A DNA stretch of 64,000 bases from Mya arenaria (Eukaryota > Mollusca > Bivalvia > Myida > Myidae): NCBI RefSeq assembly GCF_026914265.1, contig NC_069124.1:22320592-22384591 (forward strand), given 5' to 3'. This document shows, piece after piece, positions 34,601 through 45,089 of the stretch. The position numbers and the translations under genes are program-made. Below the pieces are notes generated by a model, which saw only the letters and a program-made list of their open reading frames with translations, made no database searches and was not told where the DNA came from. The stretch's first letter is position 1; each line of letters opens with the position of its first letter.

Positions 34601-36512
34601 ATTATTTGAATTGTTTTATCAATTAAACCTGTTTGAATATTTTCATTTTATTGGCGGTACTATTACGATAGCAATATACTATGTCTTCCTTTACACCAAA
34701 TTTCAGAATGTGCCGATGGTACATTTGGGCAAAGCTGCAGTAATTTATGCCATTGCTACGACAGCGCATCGTGCAATTACACAGATGGCATATGTTCCAA
34801 TCACTTATGTGAAACGGGATGGCAGGGAGACAGCTGTAGTGAAGGTTGTGCTCTTACCATGCTGATAATGTTTTTTGACTAGATAATGTATGTTGTTGTG
34901 ATTATCTAAGGATGCTTTATATAAACGGCATGTTTATACATTCTATCTTTCATTATATACATTCCTTTTTTACTGATAATGTTCATCGTGACTATCCATA
35001 CTACTGAAATAAACAGGATGTTGTTGTTTTTTCACATAATGCAAACTGTCTAAGGGGCGGTTGGCAGACAAAACATATGCGTATGTATGCACGAAAAGAA
35101 GTGCATTCGCAACATATTGATTTAAAAGAACTCCAGAATATGATATCTATACACCACGCCCGAAAAAGGGATTACTTTTCTTAATCTGGTGGGGAATTGA
35201 CCAGACTTCAACAATCCTTTGAAAAAGAGTGGCGCTTAGTGTTCTTACACTCCACTGGTCGAGATAAATAACTGGCGTATATTGTTTCTTTGTGCGTATT
35301 GAGTACACATACCTTTCATTCGTATTATTTGATATCAGTTGTAAAAATGGGGTTTCATCTTCCAAACGTAAACAAAATGGTAACAATCGTTATTAAGGTG
35401 TGTATTCTTCGTTGTTTAGTGTGTGGTTTTGGACACTTTGGACAAAACTGTAGTCAGATATGCCACTGCTATGACAATGTGTCCTGTGATCCATTCAGCG
35501 GTTTGTGTCCGAACTCAAAGTGTTCTTACGGCTGGCAAGGACCAAGTTGCAATATAGGTATCTTTTGACTACTCATATGACATATAAACGTCAATATTCT
35601 TCTTAATCTTCTTGATCTGCTGTATTCAAAGTCATTTATTTATCTTCATTTCTATTAAGGAAATATGTCTGAATATTTTCATTTTATTGACGGTACTATT
35701 ACTTAAGCAATATACTATTCAATTCCTTACATAAATCAAGAATAATTTACAATTGCTAAATATTAAATATAACAAACGTGTTTTTAATGTTTAATGCAAA
35801 TGTGATGCTTTGCGATCAAACATGTTCATTCGGTTCTATTGTAGAAACGGGCACATCAAATGACTCAACGATTATTACAACTCAAACATCAACAAACACT
35901 CCCTACACAGAAGTCACGAATGGACAAAGTGTATATGAAGAACTTAAGAAATATAAAAGTCGATACATAGTATCTGTCACTACGGTTGGCGTCTTGGCAT
36001 TTGGTTTTGTTGTTGTTGGTCTAATAGTGGTCAGTTTAAAGTTTGCCAAACAGAGGTAACGACTGGTTGATATTTCCGCTAAAACCTATTTTTCATCTAA
36101 ATCATGTACTAAAACAAATGAAATTAGTTTTCATAAATGTTGTTACTAATTTTCACATTTCACTTATTTTTTGTTATATTTATTTAATAATGTAAAAGTG
36201 TGTGACGGACATGGTTTGCGAAAAAGATTCCTGCACAAGTAAAGTGGCATGTGTACTCATAAGCATGTCATTAGTGCTATATTTAAGCATTTCCAATTCT
36301 AAAATGAAAAGCCAGTTCATATTTTTATTATTAAAAGTGTTCTATCGTTATCCAATCATTGGTATTAAAACAGATTATGATGCAAATGTAAATGCCCCAC
36401 AGGACACATTTTCGCCGATGATGCCACAATTATATTTTGATATATCTAGATGTTTAAGTTCTTAATTGTTTTCAGTGTCAGTACGTGCTGTATTAAAGCA
36501 AAAGGTAAGTAA
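28352..36512 (+). CDS. Gene B: signal peptide, galactose-binding-like domain, 7 EGF-like units, membrane span
   Basis: Thirteen exons: 28352-28366, 28594-28657, 29519-29752, 29939-30163, 31062-31199, 32191-32328, 32509-32646, 33661-33798, 34359-34496, 34707-34844, 35420-35557, 35845-36055, 36476-36512. All junctions are GT-AG, and the 1752-nt frame is open (about 583 residues). Same architecture as gene A, but with two more EGF units created by a local exon-pair duplication and a longer stalk. It lacks the transposon found in A. The last exon could instead splice at 36504 (AAAAG|GTAAGT) to an unidentified exon; unspliced it stops at TAA 36510-36512. Role as for A: predicted surface recognition receptor, ligand unknown. 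Confidence 0.8.
29081..29168. repeat. Imperfect palindrome, intron 2 of gene B
   Basis: Counterpart of 1799-1885: ATGACGTCAGCGGTCTATAT faces ATATGGACCACTGACGTCA. Here both arms keep TGACGTCA. Confidence 0.6.
29325..29425. repeat. Second foldback repeat, intron 2 of gene B
   Basis: GGCATTATAAGAACCA and GTCAGCC pair with GGCTGACTGGCTGG and TCCTTATAATG. Counterpart of 2046-2130 and the better-preserved copy. Confidence 0.55.
29519..30163 (+). CDS. Gene B galactose-binding-like domain, exons 3 and 4
   Basis: Exon 3 (29519-29752) and exon 4 (29939-30163) have exactly the lengths and phases found in A and C. Landmarks are AVYQSSTYETCYASN, SPWLQIDFG and FRRPLPSVMAICEVAVFNTG. The acceptor of exon 3 is CAGCCTTAG. 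Confidence 0.8.
31062..35557 (+). CDS. Gene B EGF-like array, seven exons
   Basis: Exons 31062-31199, 32191-32328, 32509-32646, 33661-33798, 34359-34496, 34707-34844 and 35420-35557, each 138 bp, phase 1-1, eight cysteines. Units 4 and 6 are near-copies (ECDDGRFGQSC and ECADGTFGQSC), as are units 5 and 7 (both VCGFGHFGQNC), so a two-exon block was copied in tandem. Units 4 and 6 end at the same weak donor (GAAG|GTTGTG) as unit 4 of gene A. Confidence 0.82.
33640..35600 (+). repeat. Tandem duplication of a two-exon EGF block (about 1.05 kb per copy)
   Basis: The block from exon 33661-33798 through the intron after 34359-34496 is repeated as 34707-35557 plus flanks. The copies are offset by 1046 bp at the first exon and 1061 bp at the second. 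The junction (about 34.69-34.70 kb) joins the intron that follows the VCGFGHF exon to the last bases before the EC-exon acceptor (CAAATTTCAG). Gene A has a single copy. Confidence 0.85.
35845..36055 (+). CDS. Gene B stalk and transmembrane exon
   Basis: After TTCTATTGTAG, phase 1 to phase 2. Thr-rich stalk (TTQTSTNTPYTEVTNGQS, seven residues longer than in A), YEELKKYKSRY, about 23 hydrophobic residues (VLAFGFVVVGLIVV), then basic KFAKQR. Confidence 0.8.
36476..36512 (+). CDS. Gene B terminal exon or penultimate tail exon
   Basis: After TTGTTTTCAG the frame reads SVSTCCIKAK; a strong donor GTAAGT follows at 36505. Unspliced it stops two codons later at TAA. A downstream phase-1 exon was not found, so the true C-terminus is uncertain. 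Confidence 0.45.
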
Positions 36513-37591
36513 ATATTCCCTTGTAATAAGGTTGTTTTTTTTTAATTTGGACAATACATGTCGTGTTATTACACTTTAAAAGAAATCTGACCCACAAATT
36601 TTTAGATGTCAGATGACCCCCAAATTATTTTGTATCATTTGAAAGAGTTTGTTTTTTAAATAGACGAAAATGTTAAAAAGAGTTTTTATGAAGAAATTGG
36701 ACTTTAAAGATTGCAAGAACCCCGTTATTTCGATGACGATTTTCACTACCCATATTTTGTTTTATTTTGTTATATAAAAATAATTCCGGTTAATATATCG
36801 ATATATATATTTTAATATTTAAAATTCTCTATAATGAAATGATAATTCAGTCCCTGTGGTCGAATTTCACAAGTTCTTTTGCACGATTTCGGTGACTTCC
36901 TGGTGTTACTTGTATTTTTTTTCTCTTTTATAAAACATGTAAGTGAATCAAAGCATTGATATACAATATCAGACCTTAATGCTAAATTTCATCTTTGGTG
37001 ATAACGCAGCTGAATGGTTTGTGTGTTTACCAAAATATTGAACATGATTGATCTACCTGATGTTCTTTTCTATTGTGTAAATTGTTACTGCATTGTATAA
37101 CTCTTACACAGGATTGTGTAACTTCACCTTATAAGTAGTGGTTACGTTAAACCAATTGTTTTATAAGAAACGAAATTTTTATAATGTTGTTGAATGTCTA
37201 GTACACTAATGAAAATTTCGTCCTATATATACTGTAAGGGGTCATTAAAGCTTAGAAATTGTTACTTAATGTCACATAACTCTTCAGAAGCCTCTAGAAC
37301 TCTTAGTGTCAAACCAGCAGAGCTCTAACTCATTAAACCAACAATTGTTCAAGTGTTAAAACTTTACATCAAATGTTCCTTCTTAATATAATAATATCAT
37401 TCTAGATACAATATAACGTCCTCTATGGCTTTACCCAAACCTAAAGTCCAAAACGGATTCTCCCGGACTCTTCGGACTCTCGACTCTCTTATACACAAAA
37501 CGAACGAGAATAGATACTCTGAATATAGGTCATAACTGTCATAAACACAATTAATCATGGTATATATTTTGACAAACACTTTAACTAACAT

Positions 37592-38078
37592 CAGTGTGTG
37601 TATACCACGTGATAAAATGTGTCATTAATGCTACGTCGGAAGGCAATATTTTGGTTTGAAAAAAATACTTTAAACAAAGATAACTTCACTATTTCTTCAC
37701 CATTTTAAATGAAAACTAGCGCAGTCTGCACCGCTTATGGAGCACTGCCTTCGGTCTTTTACCAGAGTTTGATTGAGATTTTAGTTTCTTTAAACACTTC
37801 GTCAAACCTTTTCCCAATACGGCCGTCTGACGGAGCACTGTCAAAACATGACTTTGGAAACATGTTTGTCGAAGTGTTTGATGTAAATAATGCCTTTATC
37901 AAATTTCGATGATCAAACAAATGTGGGTCTCTTTAAGAGGCATAGACTGCCATTTGTTTGATTTAAAAATGTGTTTTTCAAGAAAAGTTATCTTTGATTT
38001 AAATCTTCATTATATGGAAAATGATGCCTTCCGACGTAGCATATATGACGTAATTTATCACGTGGTATATACACACTG
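37592..38078. mobile_element. MITE, 487 bp, about 54-bp inverted ends
   Basis: Ends CAGTGTGTGTATACCACGTG and its mirror CACGTGGTATATACACACTG, followed inward by the shared GCTACGTCGGAAGGCA. The orthologous site in unit A (about 11.69 kb, CTTTAACTAACCTACGC) is empty. Flanks suggest a TAAC-type target duplication (TAACAT/TAACCT), not fully resolved. Internal frames are not coding. Confidence 0.8.
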
Positions 38079-38884
38079 TAACCTACGCTTGTTAAATCTT
38101 TAAAGCTATTAAACAACATATTCCGTATTAAAATAGCAATTATTTAAACAAAAGTTTACAATAAACTGTCAAAAATCTTATACTTTAACTTTTTATGTTC
38201 ATACTAGTTTTAAATGGTCACATTTCATTAGACAACCACATGTTATTGACAATTATATGCCCAAGATGTGCGCATAATTAATATTGTATTACCCGTTTGT
38301 TCTGAATTAACATCGGTACTAATGTTACCATTACATGTTACATTTCATTTATGTATTGTTAAATATATGCTAGTTTAATGAAATAAATCATTTTTTATAC
38401 TTTAAAAGAGACTATGTTGCTTTGACCATTTATACTCAAAATTGATTCGCATTACGCTATAAAATCAGTGGTATTTGGCGTGCAAATCGATCAATTCACT
38501 AACGAATAGTAAGAACATTTATTTAGTGGTTTGTAATTTTTCACGGAAGGTGTGCTATTTCAAACCTTGATTTTTTTTTGTGCTAATATTTATGTAAAAT
38601 AACAAAACAAATCATTTAATTGTTTCATAAACACGTCGACATAATTGGTTTCGACTGTTACAGTAAATACATTTTAAGTCAGATTAAGCCAAATTAAGAG
38701 CAAATATAAAAAACGGCAATTACTTCATATATACCTACTTTTGTTAATATATATTAATAAATGGAAATCACTCAGCAACTGCCTTTCAAATAAAATGAGA
38801 ATTATTTGGTTGTTACTATATTACAATATCAAACATTGAGGTTAATGAAGCTATCAGAGAACTATTATATTTGTTTGTTTATTT

Positions 38885-39333
38885 GAATTTATCAGGGTAT
38901 GCCCTGGCCCATTGGCTGCATTATGGTTTGACCACGCCGTGACGCCATCACGACTTAAATTGTGTTTAAATGCCATAAGTGACATAAGGTAGAAGTGACA
39001 GCATTTCGCAGTGAAATCCAGACATTGGAAGACTTGAAGATACAAAAAGAGATACAAGAGATCCGGGTGCGATACCCTAGCTCTTTGCGAAGAGACCTCC
39101 TGGTTCTTTAAGGTGCTCGGTGTAAAGCACCGATGCACTGGATACAACTTTCCTAGGTTGAACCAGTACTAAGTACACCACTTATCAAGCACTACCCTCT
39201 TAATGCCGAGCGCCAGGCAAGGGAGCTACTTGTACCAGCTTTTAACATCTTTCGGTATGACGCGTCCCGGGGATCGAACCCACAACCTCCCGCTCCGTAG
39301 GCGGACGCCTTAACCACAAGGCCACGGAGACGG
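38885..39333 (-). mobile_element. tRNA-derived SINE (- strand), counterpart of 12590-13023
   Basis: The - strand head is GTGGCCTTGTGGTTAAGGCG with B box GGTTCGATCCC and the shared body. Same position in the unit as in A. Confidence 0.75.
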
Positions 39334-40094
39334 TCAATTCTATTTTGTTTGTTGGTCCGATTCCTTAATGTATATTAAAGCTGATTTTGAAGAGGCTGAA
39401 ATACTTTAAACATTATTTATTCGGTATCATAACATGGTACATACAACGCACAAATATAAATAATGTTGTCGATCGGGAAACAGGTTGTACAGCGGCTTAT
39501 GTAAATCCCTTTCCACAAATGGCTGAAACATATTGTATTAGTATTCATTTAGCGTTCTTAACTATAACTATAAAATGTAGTTACAAACATAACTTTTGTA
39601 TGCCATACATATAATAGTGTTATGTTTTAATTTTTCAGGTTGTAACATATGTTAAAAAGTGAAAGAGATGTCTATCATTATTATTAATATTAGAAAGGCT
39701 TTAAAGCACTCAGAAGTGTTACTGACGCTGACATTTAAAAAGAGAAGAGTGCAGGTGTAATCATTATGCTATTCGGAACACTCAATTATAAAGTCATTAG
39801 TGACAAAGTTTCTTAAAGACAACAATTGCTCTTCTTTTTTTCTTCTTATTATTATTAGTGTCAATAATTGTGTTTTGTCTCACAATGCGTTCCTTATGTT
39901 TAAATTGAATGTGCCAGTTATGTGACTCATCATGCTGCTCATTTCTTAATTGTTTTCAATGAAGAGAACATAGGGTATTATCACTCTATTTGGAGACATG
40001 TTGTACATATTTGTTATGCTTTACTTAAACTTTGAATCACATATCATATTTGTAATTAGAATGCATATCTCCTATAAGGAGGAAATAAAGGCAT

Positions 40095-40748
40095 TGTATT
40101 ATATTGTCATGTTTTGTATTGTATTGTATTGCATTGCATTGTATTCTGTATTGTATTGTATTGTATTGTATTGTATTGTATTGTATTGTATTGTATTGTA
40201 TTGCATTGTTTTGTATTGTATTGTATTGCATTGTATTGTATTCTGCATTGTATTGTATTGTATTGTATTGTATTGTATTGAATTGTATTGTATTGTATTG
40301 TATTGCATTGCGTTGCATTGCATTGTATGTTGTATTGTATTGTATTGAATTGTATTGCATATATTGTATTGTTTATTGTATTGTATTGTATTGTTTATTG
40401 TATTGTATTGTATTGTATTGTATTGTATTGTATTGTATTGTATTGTATTGTATTGTATTGTATTGTATTCTGTATTGTATTGTATTGTATTGTATTGTAT
40501 TGTATTGTATTGTATTGTATTGTATTGTATTGTATTGTATTGTATGAATTGTATTCTGTATTGTTTTGTATTGTATTGTATTGGATTGTATTGTATTGTA
40601 TTGCATTGTATGCATTGTATGAATTGTATGAATTGTATTCTGTATTGTATTGTATTGTATTGTATTGTATTGTATTGTATTGTATTGTATTGTATTGTAT
40701 TGTATTGTATTGTATTGTATTGTATTGTATTGTATTGTTGTATTGTAT
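40095..40748. repeat. Expanded (TATTG)n pentanucleotide tract
   Basis: About 650 bp, nearly pure in places, with TGCAT, TCTGT and TGAAT variants. Long frames on both strands (CIVLY or QYNTI repeats) are artefacts of a unit whose five frames lack stops. The unit A tract is about 100 bp. Confidence 0.95.
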
Positions 40749-41692
40749 ATCTGATTACTAGTCATGCACAACGTATCACATGATAACAAACTTTACTATT
40801 CTTGTTTTGAAGTTTTTAATATCATTCACTCATTGTTATATATTTGTTGATATCATGTCTATACTTATGTTAACTCCTGTGGACGCTTCATCAATATTGT
40901 ACAAGTAGCTCTTATTACTTGTGGTAAATGGTAAATGGTTTGATATCGAATTGCTTCTGCGTGTACATAGTGGAAGTTCATTCGCTGTGGGTAGGTATTG
41001 GCCCCATTACTGTAACAACACACTTTTATTCTTTATTGCTTCCGCTGACACAAGTTAATTTGATCACAAGTCATCAAACCGATTTGTAGATAAGTGTCAA
41101 AAAGGTTTTCAAGTGTATTGCATAGTAGTTCACCATATACAAGTTTATGAATTATAACATGATAATGAATTAAGTGTTTATGTTTGTATTGTCGTATTTA
41201 TTGTAAATCATTTCTTCAAAATGTTTACATTTAATTCACTCTAGAGCGAAAATAAAACATATATACATATATCAGTGTACTGTTTTTAACGTTTTAGGGT
41301 ATGATTCATCATATAAAAAAGGTGAAAGAGCTGTTCATCAAAATAAGTCGCACTTTAATACCGCCTGAGACGGGGTTTTCTGTTGACTTAAGCGTTACTG
41401 TGAATGAATATTTCAATGAAAAAAATCCATATGCAAACATTTGATGCACGTTCATTCGGAATTCCTTGGCCATTTTTTGCGAAAACTACCTCGGGTGTGT
41501 TTAGAATCACTGGCAATCAATTTAAACTTAGACCAATTAATACAAGCTAAACACTACATTTAATTAATGATATAATTATAAAAAAATACGAACAACTTCT
41601 TTTGATGTACCGGCATACATACGAGGTTGTTTTCGATAAAAATGGCCGAGGAGATCCGAATGGATCCATGTTGTGTTCTTCCATTTAACGAC

Positions 41693-41875
41693 ATGTCTAG
41701 TGCCGATATGACTAGTGCTGATATGTCTAGTGCTGATATGACTAGTGCCGATATGACTAATGCTGATATGTCTAGTGCTGATATGTCTAGTGCCGATATG
41801 ACTAGTGCTGATATGTCTAGTGCTGATATGACTAGTGCTGATATGACTAGTGCCGGTATGACTAGCGCCGGTATG
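41693..41875. repeat. Expanded 15-bp minisatellite inside an open frame
   Basis: About twelve units alternating GATATGACTAGTGCY and GATATGTCTAGTGCY. The + frame (41627-41932, 101 codons) reads SADMT/SADMS pentamers, and the opposite strand is also open (HISTS pentamers). The unit A site has two to three units. Read as a minisatellite; a translated product is not supported otherwise. Confidence 0.85.
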
Positions 41876-42419
41876 CTTTCCTGTCAAATGCACTGTAAAA
41901 TTGAATTCGTTTGGATAATGGTCTGGGAGTGAAAGGCAGAATTTATTTTATAGCAAAAGTGCATAAGACATTCTTAACTAGTATGCATCGACATTTGAGT
42001 TGTTTATCATAATGCATATTTTGCATAACTTTTTAACCAATTTATATCAAATCTGTTTAAAATTGGTTTCCTGACTTTTCACATTGATTCAATAAGTTTC
42101 ATTACCCCACCAGGAAAATTATTAAAAGTTGCTAGATACATCAAAGCTGTATGAAAGTTAAGAGATATATAATTTTCTTAGTTTGAATGAAATGAATAAG
42201 AAGAAAATTAATTTCCCTTTATTGAAAATAATGTCCGATAGGTTGCGTTCATAGTTTCAAGTTGCACGAGGAGTTTTAGCGCTAAAAGTCATTCAGCTTT
42301 GGACATTTGACCGAGTAACAGCAGTTTGTTTTGTTTGCTAGGATAAGAGTTGTATGCCTAGTGGGTGAATTCTTTTGTTCACGTTTTATTATAGAAGAAA
42401 CTTACAATGACAATTAAAT

Positions 42420-43127
42420 TTGCAGTTTCGATTGAACACGATTTTGCCGGAATTGAGTTATTTAAAACATGAGGTGTCAGGTAACAGTTTAAATGTATCA
42501 GTCGAAGTTAAAAAGTCGGAGAAGGACTTAGTATTGGGGTTTCAAGGAAACAAGTGCCAGTTCGATTTTAATGGTGATCTCACTGACATTGTAAAACAGT
42601 GCATTTTGGGACTAGAACATGAAAAACATCATTATTGCAAAGTACAATTGAGCGAGGTTCTAGATAAGCTCCATAAGAGTAATAAACTCATACGTATCTC
42701 GGGCACGTCTTTATGGGGTTGGGAGACGGTACGCCAATATGAGGCAAACCTCATCGCTAGTGACAGCGACGATGAGTCAAAAAATGATAAAGCGCAGAAC
42801 AGGGCTGTCAAACGGAAGATGACATCATCTCGCGACAGGGATGGAGCTCGTGCTAGCTACGGTCAGCCCTGTAATACTGTGTCTTCCGCTTGGGGTACTC
42901 CAGCAATGCACAGAGCTTACGGTCCACCGCCCTTGGGCCTTGGTCGACTTTTTCGAGGCCAATACGGTGCAGCCTCGATCTTCAGCAACGGTAACGTCTC
43001 GACCTTTGGAGCTGCCATCGCTCCCAGGCCCTGTTTTGACTGTGGCGAGTACTCGCATTTCCGACGAGACTGTCAACACACCAGAACAGCCGGGAACCAG
43101 CCTACAGCAGCCACGGTCAGAAAGTGA
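42420..43127 (+). CDS. gag-like protein with zinc knuckle, DIRS-like element
   Basis: A 235-codon open frame. The first about 115 residues look like a compact alpha/beta region (no name recognised), then an acidic and basic linker (SDSDDESKNDKAQNRAVKRK), a Gly/Arg/Ser-rich stretch and a CCHC knuckle CFDCGEYSHFRRDC (2-4-4 spacing). It resembles the first ORF of invertebrate DIRS-like elements. The frame is open upstream of the first ATG, so the true start is unknown. It is the only unbroken ORF of this element. Confidence 0.65.
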   Translation: MQFRLNTILPELSYLKHEVSGNSLNVSVEVKKSEKDLVLGFQGNKCQFDFNGDLTDIVKQCILGLEHEKHHYCKVQLSEVLDKLHKSNKLIRISGTSLWGWETVRQYEANLIASDSDDESKNDKAQNRAVKRKMTSSRDRDGARASYGQPCNTVSSAWGTPAMHRAYGPPPLGLGRLFRGQYGAASIFSNGNVSTFGAAIAPRPCFDCGEYSHFRRDCQHTRTAGNQPTAATVRK

Positions 43128-43128
43128 T

Positions 43129-44237
43129 TCTGTATCTGATTTTGAGCGTTTTACGCAAGCCTTTAATGAATACGAACAAGGCCAAAAAAACATTATTGTT
43201 AGGAGTAGGTTAAGAAAACATTTGGAATTTTGGCGTGCTATTGGTGCAAATGATTTTTTTAAAGTTGTGATTCGGAATGGTTATAAGTTACCACTTTATT
43301 CTCATCCATATAGGACTTTTATCAAAAATAACAAGTCATCATTATCTGAATCAGAGTTCGTTACAGATGCTATACAAGATCTTTTGGATGGGGCTTTGAT
43401 TGAAAAGTGTATTAAGCCCCCTTTTTGTGTAAATCCTTTAACTGTTTCAATTCGAAAATTCTGGCAAGAAAAAGTTGATACTTGATGTGCCTGAAGTTAA
43501 CAAACATTTGTGGAAGCAACCTGTTAAATATGAAGATATCAAAGTTGCTTTTGCATTTCTAGAGAAGGCCTTTTATCAAATAAATTTCGATTTGACTAGC
43601 GCCTATCATTTTGCAGACATATATGGCCCCATACTGATTATTTAGGATTTTCATGGGTTGACCAGAACGGAAATATTGTATTTTACAAATTCGTAGTATT
43701 ACCTTTTGGGATTTCTGGTGCATGTAGTCTATTTACAAAACTAACTCACCCTCTAGTTAATAAATGGCGTGGTGAAGGGAAACTTATACCATGTTTTTGG
43801 ATGAAGGGTTTGGTTGTGCTAAAACCCAAGATGTTACGATGGACCTTAGTCGCCAAGGTAAAGCAGACTTGCTTAGTTCAGGTTTTGTACCAAATGTTAC
43901 AAAATGTCTATGGTCCCCGGTGCAGATTCTCAAATTTTTAGGGGTCGTATTGGATTCGTTTAAAGGCAAGATTTACATTCCTGATATGAGGATAATTAAT
44001 GTTCTAGGTACCATTTCTGACATGTTTGCAGGTATTATAGTACACATGAGTGTTCATGTTAAACAGGTTGCTAGCATAATCGGGCAGGTCATTTTAATGA
44101 GAGTGGTTATTGGCAATATTTCACAGATCATGACGATATATTTAAGTGCTGACGTACTTAACGCTTACCACTGGGAACAGTATGTTCAGCTTTCGGAAGA
44201 AAGTATTCAACAGCTGAATTTTGAAAGTCGATCCTAA
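43129..44237 (+). pseudogene. Reverse transcriptase, DIRS-like element (frameshifted)
   Basis: Begins in the frame holding RLRKHLEFWRAIGANDF and FVTDAIQDLLDGALIEKC, breaks near 43.46 kb, continues in a second frame with NFDLTSAYHFADIY, breaks near 43.62 kb, continues with FLGFSW and VVLPFGISGACSLFTKL, and breaks again near 43.79 kb before MFLDEGFG. The catalytic [FY]xDD thus reads FLDE. KWRGEGK and KCLWSPVQILKFLGVVLDS are typical of the family. Inactive. Confidence 0.75.
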
Positions 44238-44280
44238 AAAAACTAGGTTCAAAAGATATTTTTAAATCGCACAAATGTAC

Positions 44281-45082
44281 TAAAATTGTTTTTTGGATGC
44301 AAGTTGTACGGGTTATGCTGGATATGAAGTAAATACGATTAATGGTATTTCTCATGGTATGTGGTCACCGGACGAAGCTGTAAAATCGTCCACTTGGAGA
44401 GAGATAGTTGCTGTTTATAGAATCCTTCAGTCTTTGACGAATATTCTAGCCAATCAAAAAGTGAAGTGGTTCACCGATAACCAAGGGGTCAAGGCTATCA
44501 TTGTTAAAGGTTCATTGAAAAAAGTTTTACAGGACATAGCTTTTGGTATATTTAGATTGTGTATGTGAAAGTCCATTTCCCTAGAAATGGAATGGGTACC
44601 CAGAACAGAAAATGATAAAGCTGATTATGCTTCCAGAATTGTGGATATCGATGATTGGGGTATTTTTGCTAGTATTTTGAACATGATTCAGACTAGGTTT
44701 GGCCCACCGCAAGTTGATTGGTTTGCCTCGGAGCACAATTTTAAATTACCCAAGTTTTTTCAAGATTTTGGAATCCTTCTTGTGCTGGTGTAGACGCGTT
44801 TTCTGAATTTTGGGGTGAAGACTTTGGGTTATTTGTACCCCAATATATGTACTACATCAAGTCATCAAGAAACTGGCTGTTGATAGAGCATGCGATGTGG
44901 TAGTCATTCCGTGTTGGAAATCCGCTGTGTTTTGGCCTTTTATATGTCCCAATAATTCTTTTGTTACAGAAGTTATTGATTGGTTTGATTTACCAACACG
45001 AAAAGTACACTATGTAAGATGTAAAAACGGCAAAGAAATATTTCGCAATGCTGATTTGCATTTCAGAATGTTAGCTCTGTAA
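44281..45082 (+). pseudogene. RNase H and trailing region, DIRS-like element
   Basis: RNase H strand and catalytic Asp candidates at MDASCTGYAGYEV (44293) and WFTDNQGVKAII, then MEWVPRTENDKADYASRIVD (44587), the usual end of this domain. The trailing part (RFGPPQVDWFASEHNFKLPK, then VVIPCWKSAVFWPF) matches the DIRS-like tail often seen before the recombinase. Split across three frames. Confidence 0.7.
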
Positions 45083-45089
45083 ATAAATT

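Larger units (their letters stand above)
36513..42185. other. 3' flank of gene B, duplicated counterpart of 10657-15080
   Basis: Colinear with the flank of gene A. Differences are a MITE (37592-38078), a hugely expanded pentanucleotide tract and an expanded 15-bp repeat. No protein-coding exon or RNA gene was recognised. Confidence 0.6.
42420..45082 (+). mobile_element. DIRS-like retroelement, + strand, broken
   Basis: Gag-like frame, reverse transcriptase, RNase H and a trailing domain in order, interrupted by at least three frameshifts and by stops. It starts about 230 bp beyond the right edge of unit B. No tyrosine recombinase follows on this strand; a fragment of one lies at 48223-48567 in the opposite direction. 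Ends of the element were not found. Confidence 0.7.

Noticed and set aside
40037..40789. Several long frames (100-157 codons) on both strands
   Set aside because: They lie wholly in the TATTG repeat, whose unit has no stop in either direction; the products are pure repeats.
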